NCBI RefSeq assembly: GCF_900104555.1
Contig: NZ_FNJU01000015.1
Location: 11,231 to 75,230, forward strand
DNA from: Litchfieldia salsa
GTDB taxonomy: Bacteria; Bacillota; Bacilli; Bacillales; Bacillaceae_L
Length of the DNA: 64,000 nucleotides
Direction: 5' to 3'
The position numbers and the translations under genes were made by a program. Under the pieces are notes generated by a model. That model saw nothing but the letters and a program-made list of their open reading frames with translations, did not search any database and was not told where the DNA came from. Positions 35,791 to 44,833 of the stretch are shown here, in pieces. Every line of letters starts with the position of its first letter. Positions within the stretch are counted from its first letter, which is position 1.

Positions 35791-36027
35791 ATGAACAATG
35801 AAATTATTAAATCTATACGTAAAAAATATAATATGACACAACGAGAGTTTGCGAAAGTATTAAATTGTAGCTTTGCACTCATTGCTTTAGTAGAAGTGGG
35901 GAAACGTAGAGTAACTGAAAACCTAGAAAATAAGGTGAAAAGTACCTTTCAAATCGATGATAAACAGCTGGAAGCTATTACATTATCTATTAAAGAGTCA
36001 AGTAAGGGCATTCAGAATTATCTTTAA
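35791..36027 (+). CDS. small Cro/C1-type helix-turn-helix protein
   Basis: 78 residues. The N-terminal two-thirds is an XRE helix-turn-helix (IRKKYNMTQREFAKVLNCSFALIALVEVGKRRVT). No effector domain is present. It lies 22 bp after the USP gene and may be cotranscribed with sulP-usp. A palindromic mobile repeat begins three bases after its stop codon. Confidence 0.8.
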   Translation: MNNEIIKSIRKKYNMTQREFAKVLNCSFALIALVEVGKRRVTENLENKVKSTFQIDDKQLEAITLSIKESSKGIQNYL

Positions 36028-36030
36028 CAA

Positions 36031-36244
36031 AGGCTGTTTTCTTATAGATTGTTGCTTTTAAAAGCCGCAGGCTGAATACACTCCGCGTCCGGCGGGTGAC
36101 CAGTGAGCCTCCTCGTCGCTTATGCTCCTGTGGGGTCTCACTTTGGCCACTGGTCCCGCAGGAGTCTACGTGTATTCAGCCTGCTTGTAACTACCATTCC
36201 AAAGTTTTTTATGTCTAAAACAACAAACATTGAGAAAACAGCCT
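36031..36244 (+). repeat. ~214-bp MITE-like palindromic element, copy A
   Basis: The ends AGGCTGTTTTC (36031-36041) and GAAAACAGCCT (36234-36244) are perfect 11-bp terminal inverted repeats. TAACAA flanks it directly on both sides (36025-36030 and 36245-36250), a candidate 6-bp target-site duplication. An inner 15-bp perfect stem (36067-36081 with 36170-36184) encloses a GC-rich core with nested hairpins. No coding capacity is seen. An inverted copy lies at 41784. Confidence 0.85.
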
Positions 36245-36248
36245 TAAC

Positions 36249-36290
36249 AAATAATACTCTCATGGTTAAATGATCGTGAGAGTATTATTT
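36249..36290. terminator. bidirectional terminator, 14-bp stem
   Basis: AAATAATACTCTCA (36249-36262) pairs perfectly with TGAGAGTATTATTT (36277-36290). It lies just after the recombinase-like gene on the minus strand. Confidence 0.8.
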
Positions 36291-36299
36291 GTTAGAGTA

Positions 36300-36842
36300 T
36301 TATTTTCCAAGATATCTATAAAGAGTAGACTTACTTATCCCAGTTTCACCTTTAATCTGTGAGAGGCTAAATTCTTTGCTTCGATACATGAAAATGGCAC
36401 GTTTTACATTTTCGTCCGGTAGTCTTGGTCTACCGGTAATGATCCCTTTTTGTTTTGCCTCATTTATCCCAATCTTCGTTTTTACACTTATTAAATCAGA
36501 TTGGAATTCAACCAAATGTTTAACGATCATTTTGTAGCTGCCTTCCAATTTCTTGCTTGTATCAATACCTTCTTTTAAAGATTGTAAGTATCCTCCTTTA
36601 ATTTCTATAGCATCTAAGAGTTCGACTAGATGCTGAGGTGAATCAGCAAATGTAGAGAGCCTTTGAACGATGATGGTATCACCTTGACTGAGTGTTCTTA
36701 ACATGTCATTAAGGGCCATTCTATTTTTTGACAAAGAGTGTTTCTCAGTGATGATTTTTTCACAGCTTGATTGTTTAAGAAGAATAATTTGTTTTTCACA
36801 ATTTAAATCGACAAAGTCAGGTCTGATATATCCAATTAGCAT
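36300..36842 (-). CDS. serine-recombinase-like protein lacking the catalytic serine
   Basis: 180 residues in the resolvase/invertase layout: N-terminal catalytic-type domain (MLIGYIRPDFVDLNCEKQI), an E helix, and a C-terminal helix-turn-helix (FSLSQIKGETGISKSTLYRYLGK). Where active enzymes read GYxRVSTxxQ, this has GYIRPDFVDLN: the nucleophilic serine is absent. The downstream LDRLxRS motif reads RLSTFADS, losing the arginine pair. It is therefore probably not a recombinase but a DNA-binding protein derived from one. The frame is intact and starts with GGGAG upstream, so it seems maintained. Confidence 0.85.
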   Translation of the reverse strand: MLIGYIRPDFVDLNCEKQIILLKQSSCEKIITEKHSLSKNRMALNDMLRTLSQGDTIIVQRLSTFADSPQHLVELLDAIEIKGGYLQSLKEGIDTSKKLEGSYKMIVKHLVEFQSDLISVKTKIGINEAKQKGIITGRPRLPDENVKRAIFMYRSKEFSLSQIKGETGISKSTLYRYLGK

Positions 36843-37024
36843 AGATTAAATTCTCCCGATTCTCTATTTTTCTATGTTTATAATACCATATTTAGAGAGA
36901 GTGGTATTAAAAAGGTTCATTTTTGGGACGATTTATGATAGAATCTTTTTATTGTCTTTAAAATTAATAGAAATTTAATGGTTTTCAGCCGACAATATAA
37001 ATAACAAAAAAGAAGGAAGGTACA

Positions 37025-38989
37025 ATGAAAAAACTAAGCCTAACTAAAATGAACATAACAAATAACTATTCATTCTTTTTCATTAGTGCGATTATCCTAC
37101 TGTGGTTTAAGACATATTTTATTCAACTAACACAATTTAACCTAGGTATAGATAACTCAACACAACAGTTTCTATTATTTTTAAACCCACTAGGATCAGC
37201 TGTTTTGTTTTTAAGTGTTGCATTTCTCTTTAATGGGAAGATGAGATTTATTGCATTAATAATAATCGATTTTCTCATGTCGTTCTTATTGTATGCAAAT
37301 GCCCTATATTATCGTTTTTTTAATGATTTTATAACATTACCAACATTAACCCAGACTCAAAATTTTGGAGATGTAAGTGGGAGTTTAACCACTTTATTAA
37401 AACCTTTTGATGTTTTATTTTTTGCTGACATCATTCTACTACTAGGTTTGCTTATCTTTAGCTTTAATAGATTAGAAGTTAAGAAGACTTCCCCTAAGAA
37501 GATAATAGCTGTGGTGATATTTGCCTTATCAGTATCTGGTATTAATTTAGCAATAGCTGAAGATGATCGTCCCCAATTATTAACAAGAGGATTCGACCGA
37601 AACTATATCGTGAAATATTTAGGGATGTATAATTATACCATTTATGATGCTGTTCAAAGTTCAAAGGCTTCTGCACAGAGGGCCTTAGCTGATAGTGATG
37701 ATATGACCGAGGTTATTAATTATACTAGGTCTAACCATGCAAACCCTAATCCAGAATACTTCGGAATTGGAAAAGGAATGAACGTCATTTATGTTCACAT
37801 GGAATCGATACAGAATTTCCTGATTAATTATGAATTACATGGTGAAGAAGTTACACCATTTTTAAATTCCTTAACAAAAGAAGCGAATACACTTTACTTT
37901 GATAATTTTTTTCACCAAACAGCTCAAGGTAAAACAGCTGATGCTGAATTCATGGTTGCAAATTCTTTATATGGATTACCACAAGGTGCTGCTTTTACAA
38001 CGAAAGGCTTAAACACATACCAATCTGCGCCTGCTATCTTAGGACAACAAGGTTATACTTCTGCTGTACTTCATGGAAATAAGGGAAGCTTTTGGAACCG
38101 AGATGAGATCTATAAATCTTTGGGTTATGATCATTTTTATGATGCGAGTTTCTTTGATATGAAAGTAGAAGATCTAGCTGATTATGGTTTAATGGACAAA
38201 CCATTCTTTGAGCAATCAATGCCATATTTGAACGCTTTGCCACAGCCTTTTTACGCTAATTTCATAACTGTTACTCATCATTTCCCGTTCACTATTGATG
38301 AGGAAGAGGCAACGATTGCAAAGCATACAACAGGTAATAAGACAGTCGACAATTATTTCCAAACAGCAAGGTATGCAGATGAAGCTTTAGAGCAATTTTT
38401 TGCTTATTTAAAGGATGCAAATCTTTATGATAATTCAATTATCATTATGTATGGTGACCATTATGGAATCTCAAATAATCATAATAAAGCAATGAAAGAA
38501 GTTATTGGAAAAGAAGTTATACCTTTTGAAAGTGCTGGCTTGCAGAGAACGCCTTTATTTATTCGAGTACCTGGAATGGAAGGGGCAGTAAATCACGAAT
38601 ATGCAGGACAAATTGATTTATTACCAACCTTGCTACACTTGCTCGGGATTGAGACAAAAGAATATATTCATTTTGGAACAGATTTACTTTCAGATGAGCA
38701 TGATGACATTATCCCATTTAGAAACGGTGATTTTGTAAGTTCACAAGTCTCAATGGTTGATATGACATTCTATGATTCAAAAACTGGGGAACCTCTAGAG
38801 GATGATCGGATGGAGGAAGCTAAAAAATATCAGTTAGCAGCAGAACAAAAGCTGAAGTTATCTGATAATGTGGTTAATGGTGATTTACTACGATTCTATA
38901 CTCCAGAGACATTTATCCCTGTGGATCGTTCGAAGTATAACTATAAAGTAAGAAATGAAGAAACAATTGAAGTAAGAACTGAACAATAA
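37025..38989 (+). CDS. lipoteichoic acid synthase (LtaS/YfnI-type sulfatase-fold)
   Basis: 654 residues: five N-terminal membrane helices and an extracytoplasmic sulfatase-like domain. FFHQTAQGKTADAEFMV holds the catalytic threonine, and MYGDHYGIS, TVTHHFPF and HGNKGSFWNRD are metal/substrate blocks of the LtaS family. It polymerises glycerol phosphate from phosphatidylglycerol onto the lipoteichoic acid chain outside the membrane. Bacilli carry several LtaS paralogues, so this may be a stress- or sporulation-linked one. AAGAAGGAAGG precedes the ATG. Confidence 0.93.
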   Translation: MKKLSLTKMNITNNYSFFFISAIILLWFKTYFIQLTQFNLGIDNSTQQFLLFLNPLGSAVLFLSVAFLFNGKMRFIALIIIDFLMSFLLYANALYYRFFNDFITLPTLTQTQNFGDVSGSLTTLLKPFDVLFFADIILLLGLLIFSFNRLEVKKTSPKKIIAVVIFALSVSGINLAIAEDDRPQLLTRGFDRNYIVKYLGMYNYTIYDAVQSSKASAQRALADSDDMTEVINYTRSNHANPNPEYFGIGKGMNVIYVHMESIQNFLINYELHGEEVTPFLNSLTKEANTLYFDNFFHQTAQGKTADAEFMVANSLYGLPQGAAFTTKGLNTYQSAPAILGQQGYTSAVLHGNKGSFWNRDEIYKSLGYDHFYDASFFDMKVEDLADYGLMDKPFFEQSMPYLNALPQPFYANFITVTHHFPFTIDEEEATIAKHTTGNKTVDNYFQTARYADEALEQFFAYLKDANLYDNSIIIMYGDHYGISNNHNKAMKEVIGKEVIPFESAGLQRTPLFIRVPGMEGAVNHEYAGQIDLLPTLLHLLGIETKEYIHFGTDLLSDEHDDIIPFRNGDFVSSQVSMVDMTFYDSKTGEPLEDDRMEEAKKYQLAAEQKLKLSDNVVNGDLLRFYTPETFIPVDRSKYNYKVRNEETIEVRTEQ

Positions 38990-39000
38990 GATTTAATATC

Positions 39001-39040
39001 AATCAAAGCCTGTTTGAATATATACAGTCTTTGATTGATT
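39001..39040 (+). terminator. terminator after ltaS-like gene
   Basis: AATCAAAG..CTGT pairs with ACAG..CTTTGATT, with a T-rich end. Confidence 0.7.
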
Positions 39041-39055
39041 TCAACTATCGTGGGA

Positions 39056-39081
39056 AGCTACTGGGAATCAGTGGCTTTTTC
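39056..39081 (+). terminator. spoVR-like dispersed terminator
   Basis: AGCTACTG (39056-39063) pairs with CAGTGGCT (39069-39076), followed by T residues. It is a fourth full copy of the hairpin seen at 1949, 23743 and 33558. Confidence 0.7.
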
Positions 39082-39656
39082 ATTTGTCCAGTAGTTCATG
39101 TGGTTATGTATATTCTAGTACGGAAAATTACTCCTTAGTGTCTTTTCCTTATTCGAGTAACTAGGAAGAGTAAAATAAGCGGAGATAATTCGGTTAAATT
39201 TAGAATAGAGTTCGTTTCGGGCTAAATAAGGGAAGGTTTTCCGGTTATTCTAAAACAAAATCCTTCATTTTCGATTTGTTCGCTTAAATAGCCGGATTTT
39301 CTCCGTCTGTTTAAGCTCTTTTTAATTATAATTACTAATTAAGCGAAGTTTTTCCGTCTATTTATCAGCCTGCATATTAATAAAATTGACATTAAAACGA
39401 CACCGTAAATGAAGAAGTTCCCCCGTATACCTTTTGCTACTCAGAAAAGAATTGAATCTTTACAATACCTTTACAATGAATCTATTGATATTAGCAAATA
39501 AGTAAACTATTATATAAGTAGATGTTTATATGTGGTTTATTTGTTTAGCGAATAAAATACAAAATAGGTAAAACACTAGTTCATATAATCTTTTTTATCG
39601 TTTAAATAAGTATATTATTATGTGTTTATTTTAAGATGGAATTAGGAGGTGTCTTT
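39082..39656. other. non-coding stretch with degenerate repeats, upstream of ars genes
   Basis: From about 39170 to 39370 a motif of roughly 25-30 bp (variants of AAATAAGCGGAAGTTTTCCG, some inverted) occurs about four times in degenerate form. From 39480 on the DNA is AT-rich and should hold the ars promoter. A loose dyad TTAAATAAG..TTATTTTAAG at 39602-39635 is a possible ArsR operator. No ORF is supported. Confidence 0.4.
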
Positions 39657-40001
39657 GTGGAAGTATCAACGATTGAATTGGAGAAAGCTGCAACAGTCTT
39701 GAAACTATTAGGTGATAAAACACGTTTAACAATGGTAAAGATATTAGACTCTAATGATTGTTGTGTATGTGAGTTTGTAGAAATTTTCAAAACAAGTCAG
39801 CCAGCTATTAGTCAACATGTCAGGAAGTTGAAAGATGCTGGAATTGTTCGAGAAACGAGAAAAGGGCAGTGGATCATATACTCACTTAACAGAGATAGTG
39901 ATTATTATCCATTTACCCAAGACTTATTGAAACATCTACCTAACCAAGATTATAAGTTATTTGAATTAGCGGAGCAGGGATTACGTATCTCATGTGATTA
40001 A
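39657..40001 (+). CDS. arsR: ArsR-family arsenic-responsive repressor
   Basis: 114 residues with the ArsR winged helix ([34 protein letters not shown]). The metal motif CCVCEF (Cys35, Cys36, Cys38) is at the start of the recognition region, comparable to the ELCVCDL arsenite site. GTG at 39657 is chosen, with AGGAGGTG 6 bp upstream; the frame is open to 39636. It heads the arsenic cluster and should repress it until As(III) binds. Confidence 0.93.
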   Translation: MEVSTIELEKAATVLKLLGDKTRLTMVKILDSNDCCVCEFVEIFKTSQPAISQHVRKLKDAGIVRETRKGQWIIYSLNRDSDYYPFTQDLLKHLPNQDYKLFELAEQGLRISCD

Positions 40002-40015
40002 TAGGGGGAAAAGTT

Positions 40016-41314
40016 GTGACATCTGTATTATTAGCATCAGGTATTTTTTTAGTAACACTTATCCTGGTTATATGGCAGCCTAAGGGATTATCAATCGGCT
40101 ATTCTGCTTGTGGTGGGGCGATTCTCGCATTACTAGTCGGAGTCGTAGATTTTAATGATGTTATTGACGTAACATCCATTGTTTGGAACGCAACTTTAGC
40201 ATTTATTGCGATTATTATCATTTCTTTAATTCTTGATGAAATAGGATTCTTTGAATGGTCTGCTCTCCATATGGCAAGAGCAGCAAAGGGAAATGGTGTA
40301 CGAATGTTTATATACGTAGCCATTCTTGGAGCACTTGTCGCGGCATTTTTCGCTAACGATGGAGCTGCACTTATCTTGACACCGATTGTTTTAGCGATGG
40401 TAAGAAATTTAAAGTTTGATGAGAAAATGGTTTTTCCGTTTATCATAGCGAGTGGATTTATTGCGGATACTACGTCTTTACCGTTAGTCGTTAGTAATCT
40501 TGTAAATATTGTTTCAGCTGACTTTTTTGGAATTGGGTTTGTAGAATTTGCTTCAAGAATGATTATTCCTAACTTCTTTTCTTTAGGAGCTAGTATTTTG
40601 GTTTTATATTTATATTTTAGAAAAAGCCTGCCTAAACAGTATGATTTATCACACTTAAAGAAACCAGTTGAAGCGATCCGTGATGAAAAGATGTTTCGAC
40701 TGTCATGGTATGTTTTAGGAATCTTATTAATTGGATATTTTGCAAGTGAATTTATCGGGGTTCCAGTTTCAATTATTGCTGGAATTGTAGCGATTTTCTT
40801 TTTATTGATGGCAAGAAGAAGTCCGGCTGTTAATACTAAGACCGTTATAAAAGGTGCTCCTTGGGCGATTGTCTTCTTTTCAATAGGAATGTATGTAGTT
40901 GTTTATGGGTTAAGAAATGTTGGGTTAACGAATGTGTTATCAGACCTTATTCAACTTACAGCTGATCAAGGGTTGTTTGCAGCCACTATTGGAATGGGTT
41001 TTATAGCAGCGATTCTTTCTTCTGTTATGAATAACATGCCAACAGTTATGATTGATGCTTTAGCAATTGCAGACACTGATACAAGTGGTGTTATACGAGA
41101 AGCGCTAATCTATGCTAACGTTATTGGATCTGACTTAGGACCAAAAATTACACCTATTGGCTCTCTTGCAACATTGCTTTGGTTACATGTTTTATCTCTT
41201 AAAGGGGTAAAAATTTCATGGGGAACTTATTTTAAAGTAGGTATTATTCTAACCATTCCAACATTGTTCATTACACTTGTTGGTCTATATATTTGGTTAC
41301 TTATTATTCATTAA
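40016..41314 (+). CDS. arsB: arsenite efflux transporter ArsB
   Basis: 432 residues with about twelve helices and ArsB/NhaD-type conserved blocks: [39 protein letters not shown], and [23 protein letters not shown]. ArsB exports arsenite or antimonite, alone or with the ArsA ATPase, which is present downstream. GTG start, 14 bp after arsR. Confidence 0.95.
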   Translation: MTSVLLASGIFLVTLILVIWQPKGLSIGYSACGGAILALLVGVVDFNDVIDVTSIVWNATLAFIAIIIISLILDEIGFFEWSALHMARAAKGNGVRMFIYVAILGALVAAFFANDGAALILTPIVLAMVRNLKFDEKMVFPFIIASGFIADTTSLPLVVSNLVNIVSADFFGIGFVEFASRMIIPNFFSLGASILVLYLYFRKSLPKQYDLSHLKKPVEAIRDEKMFRLSWYVLGILLIGYFASEFIGVPVSIIAGIVAIFFLLMARRSPAVNTKTVIKGAPWAIVFFSIGMYVVVYGLRNVGLTNVLSDLIQLTADQGLFAATIGMGFIAAILSSVMNNMPTVMIDALAIADTDTSGVIREALIYANVIGSDLGPKITPIGSLATLLWLHVLSLKGVKISWGTYFKVGIILTIPTLFITLVGLYIWLLIIH

Positions 41315-41356
41315 GGATTTTTTACTCACTAAACAATGACGAAGGAGAAATTGATT

Positions 41357-41776
41357 ATGTCTAAAAAAACAATCTACTTTTTATGTACAGGAAATTCTTG
41401 TAGAAGCCAAATGGCAGAAGGGTGGGCAAAGCAACACTTGGGTAACGAGTGGGAAGTAAAAAGTGCGGGTCTTGAAGCACATGGATTAAACCCTAATGCT
41501 GTTAAAGCAATGAAAGAAGCTGGGATAGATATTTCAAATCAAACATCTGACACGATTGATCCAGAAATCTTAAACAACGCTGACTTAGTCGTTACACTAT
41601 GTGGGCATGCAGCAGATCACTGTCCAGTTACTCCACCACATGTAAAACGTGTCCACTGGGGATTTGATGATCCAGCAAAAGCTGAAGGTTCGGAAGAAGA
41701 AAAGTGGGCATTTTTCCAACGTGTTCGTGATGAAATCGGGGAGAGAATCCATCACTTTAAAGAAACAGGTAAATAA
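41357..41776 (+). CDS. arsC: thioredoxin-coupled arsenate reductase ArsC
   Basis: 139 residues of the low-molecular-weight phosphatase-like class. The P-loop is CTGNSCRS (Cys10, Cys15, Arg16); the redox pair Cys82 and Cys89 lies in [11 protein letters not shown], the same numbering as B. subtilis ArsC. It reduces As(V) to As(III) for export. ATG 41357 is chosen because AAGGAGAAATTG precedes it; an in-frame ATG lies at 41336. A palindromic repeat follows immediately. Confidence 0.96.
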   Translation: MSKKTIYFLCTGNSCRSQMAEGWAKQHLGNEWEVKSAGLEAHGLNPNAVKAMKEAGIDISNQTSDTIDPEILNNADLVVTLCGHAADHCPVTPPHVKRVHWGFDDPAKAEGSEEEKWAFFQRVRDEIGERIHHFKETGK

Positions 41777-41783
41777 TAAAAAA

Positions 41784-41994
41784 AGGCTCTTTTCGCAAAG
41801 TTTGTTGGTATAGAAACAGAGTATTGAAATGGTAGAAACAAGCAGGATGAATACACGTAGACTCCTGTGGGACCAGTGGCCAAAGTGAGACCCCGCAGGA
41901 GCATAAGCGACGAGGAGGCTCACTGGACACCCACCGGACGCGGAGTGTATTCATCCTGCGGCTTTAAAAGCAACAATTTATACGAAAACAGACT
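41784..41994 (-). repeat. ~211-bp MITE-like palindromic element, copy B (inverted)
   Basis: The reverse complement of the element at 36031, with the same inner 15-bp stem, nested GC-rich hairpins and TTTAAAAGCAACAA arm. The terminal repeats are less perfect (AGGCTCTTTTC and GAAAACAGACT) and no target duplication is evident, so it is the older copy. It sits between arsC and arsD. Confidence 0.8.
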
Positions 41995-42005
41995 GAAAAT
42001 AAAAT

Positions 42006-42033
42006 AGCCAAGAGAGAAATCTCTTGGCTTTCC
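42006..42033 (+). terminator. terminator between arsC and arsD
   Basis: AGCCAAGAGA (42006-42015) pairs perfectly with TCTCTTGGCT (42020-42029) around GAAA, followed by a short T tract. It should limit read-through from arsRBC into arsDA. Confidence 0.7.
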
Positions 42034-42085
42034 TTATTTAAAAGATATAAGTATATGCCTATTTACTAAAACGGAGGTATTTATA

Positions 42086-42448
42086 ATGAGCAAAGTTGAA
42101 ATTTTCGATCCGGCAATGTGTTGTCCAACAGGTGTGTGTGGACCAAGTGTTGACCCTGAATTAACAAGAGTTGCTTCTGCGGTATTCACACTAGAGAAAA
42201 AAGGTTTTAATATCAAACGATATCAACTAACAACAGACCCCGCAAAATTTGTAGAGAATAGTGAAGTAAATAAAGTATTACATGAAAAAGGTCCTGAAGG
42301 ATTACCTGTCATTCTACTAAACAATCAGCTAGTTAAAGTAGCTGGTTATCCATCAAACGAAGAGCTGGCACAATGGTTTGATCTTACACCTGAAGAGTTA
42401 AATGAAAAGCCTAAAGCACGCCTTCCTATTAATTTAAAAAAACAGTAA
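42086..42448 (+). CDS. arsD: arsenite metallochaperone ArsD
   Basis: 120 residues with the thioredoxin-like ArsD fold and Cys12, Cys13, Cys18 (MCCPTGVC), the vicinal cysteines that pass As(III) to ArsA. The additional Cys pairs of E. coli ArsD are absent, as in many Gram-positive forms. CGGAGG precedes the ATG; arsA follows 19 bp later. Confidence 0.95.
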   Translation: MSKVEIFDPAMCCPTGVCGPSVDPELTRVASAVFTLEKKGFNIKRYQLTTDPAKFVENSEVNKVLHEKGPEGLPVILLNNQLVKVAGYPSNEELAQWFDLTPEELNEKPKARLPINLKKQ

Positions 42449-42467
42449 TTAGAAAGAAGGAAAATAT

Positions 42468-44237
42468 ATGTTTCAATCTTTCAATCCTATAGATTCAATA
42501 AAGACTCCATTCATATTTTTAACAGGGAAGGGTGGAGTAGGAAAAACATCAACTGCTTGTGCAACGGCCGTAGCATTAGCTGACAGTGGAAAAAAAGTAC
42601 TATTAATTAGTACTGATCCTGCTTCAAACCTCCAGGATGTGTTTGGAATTGAATTAACGAATGAACCAACATCAGTGCAAAGTGTAGAGAATTTATTTGC
42701 GAGTAATTTAGACCCTGAAACCTCTGCTAGAGTCTACCGTGAGAGTGTTGTCGGGCCTTATCGGGGGATCCTTCCTGATTCAGTTGTAGCTACAATGGAA
42801 GAACAATTATCTGGAGCCTGTACTGTTGAAATTGCTGCATTCGATGAATTTTCAGGTTTGTTAACTCATACTGAAATTCTCAACCAATATGACCACGTTA
42901 TATTTGATACCGCACCAACCGGTCATACCTTAAGATTACTTCAACTTCCAACAGCATGGAATGGCTTCTTAGAAGAAAGCACCCATGGAGCATCATGTTT
43001 AGGTCCATTGTCAGGGTTAGCTGATAAAAAGGATCTTTACTCAAAGACGGTAGATGTACTTTCTAATGCGTCTAAAACGACATTAATACTTGTTACTAGA
43101 CCTGATGTTTCATCACTCATAGAAGCAGACCGAGCATCAGGAGAGCTAAAAGAGATTGGTATAAAAAATCAATTACTCATTGTTAATGGTCTTCTACAGT
43201 CATATCTGGAGGAAGATGAAATATCAGGAGCATTTTATCACCGTCAGAGGAATGCATTGAAGGAAATCCCAGAAAATTTAAAACAGACAGTTATTTACTC
43301 CTTACCATTTGTTTCTTATTCATTAACAGGGGTAGAAAATTTGCGTTATTTATTTAAGCAATATTCCGTACCATCTTCTGACATGGTACATGAAAATGAT
43401 ATGATTTACCTCCCAAGATTAAGTGACTTAATCAACGACTTTTCTGCTACAGGTACGAAGCTTATTTTTACGATGGGAAAAGGCGGTGTTGGGAAAACAA
43501 GCGTCGCGTCTGCCATCGCAGTTGGATTGGTTGAAAAGGGGCACCGTGTTCATTTAACAACAACGGACCCTGCAGCACACTTAGATTATCAATTTCAAAG
43601 TGATCAGTTAAATAAGAATTTAACCATTAGTAGTATTAGTCCAAAGGAGGAAGTAGAAAATTATAAAGCAGATGTTATAGCTAACGCAGGAAAAGAGTTA
43701 GACGAAGAGGGGCTAGCTTATTTAGAGGAAGATTTAAACTCACCTTGTACCGAAGAAATTGCCGTTTTCAGAGCATTTGCAGATGTTGTGGCTAAGTCAG
43801 AGGATGAAATTGTGGTCATCGATACAGCACCAACAGGACATACGTTATTGCTACTAGACGCAGCACAATCTTATAGTAAAGAAATAGCTAGATCAACAGG
43901 GGAAGTGCCTGAAAGCGTAAAAAAACTACTTCCTCAAATTAAAAATCAGGAAGAAACCTCGGTTGTTATTGTGACACTAGCAGAAGCAACCCCGGTTCTT
44001 GAAGCTTCCCGATTACAAGAAGATTTAAGACGCGCAGACATCTTTCCGAAATGGTGGGTCATTAACCAAAGTTTGTATGCAACCAATACGAAAGATCCGG
44101 TCCTAAGTGGCAAAGCAAGATCTGAGCAACAATGGATTCAAGAAGTACATGAAAAATTAGCTGGGAATTGTGCTCTAATTCCATGGTTTGATGAGGAAAA
44201 GATAGGATATAGCAAGATAAAAGACTATATTAATTAA
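42468..44237 (+). CDS. arsA: arsenite-stimulated ATPase ArsA
   Basis: 589 residues made of two homologous halves. Each has a P-loop (TGKGGVGKTS near 20 and MGKGGVGKTS near 335), a switch DTAPTGHTLRLL/DTAPTGHTLLLL, and a conserved cysteine (SGACTVEIAAF and NSPCTEEIAVF) that contributes to the arsenite site. It energises arsenite export with ArsB. The double-half form matches E. coli plasmid ArsA. Confidence 0.96.
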   Translation: MFQSFNPIDSIKTPFIFLTGKGGVGKTSTACATAVALADSGKKVLLISTDPASNLQDVFGIELTNEPTSVQSVENLFASNLDPETSARVYRESVVGPYRGILPDSVVATMEEQLSGACTVEIAAFDEFSGLLTHTEILNQYDHVIFDTAPTGHTLRLLQLPTAWNGFLEESTHGASCLGPLSGLADKKDLYSKTVDVLSNASKTTLILVTRPDVSSLIEADRASGELKEIGIKNQLLIVNGLLQSYLEEDEISGAFYHRQRNALKEIPENLKQTVIYSLPFVSYSLTGVENLRYLFKQYSVPSSDMVHENDMIYLPRLSDLINDFSATGTKLIFTMGKGGVGKTSVASAIAVGLVEKGHRVHLTTTDPAAHLDYQFQSDQLNKNLTISSISPKEEVENYKADVIANAGKELDEEGLAYLEEDLNSPCTEEIAVFRAFADVVAKSEDEIVVIDTAPTGHTLLLLDAAQSYSKEIARSTGEVPESVKKLLPQIKNQEETSVVIVTLAEATPVLEASRLQEDLRRADIFPKWWVINQSLYATNTKDPVLSGKARSEQQWIQEVHEKLAGNCALIPWFDEEKIGYSKIKDYIN

Positions 44238-44279
44238 TCGTTACTTGTTAAAAAGAATGACTCATTTGGAGGTATTTAA

Positions 44280-44708
44280 ATGACAGAAAAGAATTACCAT
44301 GAACTTATAAAAGATCGAATTTTTATCGGTGGAGCAAATGATGTTAAGGAAATGATGCAAAATGAAAAAGTAGATATTATCTATGACCTAAGGGCTGAAT
44401 CATCAAACGAAGCCTTGGATTATAATCGAGTACATAGCCCAATCGTTGATGACGCAGATCAGCAGGATGAGTCAGTACAAGAATCAATTAATCATGTTGT
44501 AAATGCTTATAATGAAGGGAAGAATGTATACTTTCATTGTCAAGGGGGGAGTAACCGTACAGGGACAGTTGCCATTGGAACATTGATATCACTAGGAAAA
44601 GCAAAAAACATTGAACAAGCTGAAGAAATGGCTAAAGCGGCTCGACCTAAGATCAATATAAAACCAGAGATGAAGGAAACGTTAAAAAAAATTTTTCCCA
44701 ATGCTTAA
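44280..44708 (+). CDS. dual-specificity phosphatase-like protein in the ars cluster
   Basis: 142 residues with the Cys-phosphatase signature HCQGGSNRTGT (residues ~87-97) and an upstream conserved Asp in SPIVDDADQQD as the likely general acid. It is 42 bp after arsA, with GGAGG upstream, and it belongs to the cluster. The signature could dephosphorylate protein or lipid, or reduce or hydrolyse an arsenical; its role in arsenic resistance is not known to me. The frame is intact. Confidence 0.75.
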   Translation: MTEKNYHELIKDRIFIGGANDVKEMMQNEKVDIIYDLRAESSNEALDYNRVHSPIVDDADQQDESVQESINHVVNAYNEGKNVYFHCQGGSNRTGTVAIGTLISLGKAKNIEQAEEMAKAARPKINIKPEMKETLKKIFPNA

Positions 44709-44734
44709 AAAAACTTAATAATAGATGTAAAAGT

Positions 44735-44772
44735 AAATACCTCATTCAATTTTTTGGATGAGGTATTTTAAG
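44735..44772 (+). terminator. terminator after the phosphatase gene
   Basis: AATACCTCAT pairs with ATGAGGTATT across a T-rich loop, followed by TTTT. arsN1 downstream must then have its own promoter or rely on read-through. Confidence 0.75.
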
Positions 44773-44833
44773 ATAATAATCCTTAGAGAATTGATCAATG
44801 ATAATTTCTTATGAGAGGAAGAGTAGAGTATAG

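Noticed and set aside
36031-41994. composite transposon bounded by the two palindromic repeats
   Set aside because: The copies are in inverted orientation, differ in age, and no transposase lies between them; the recombinase-like protein lacks catalytic residues.
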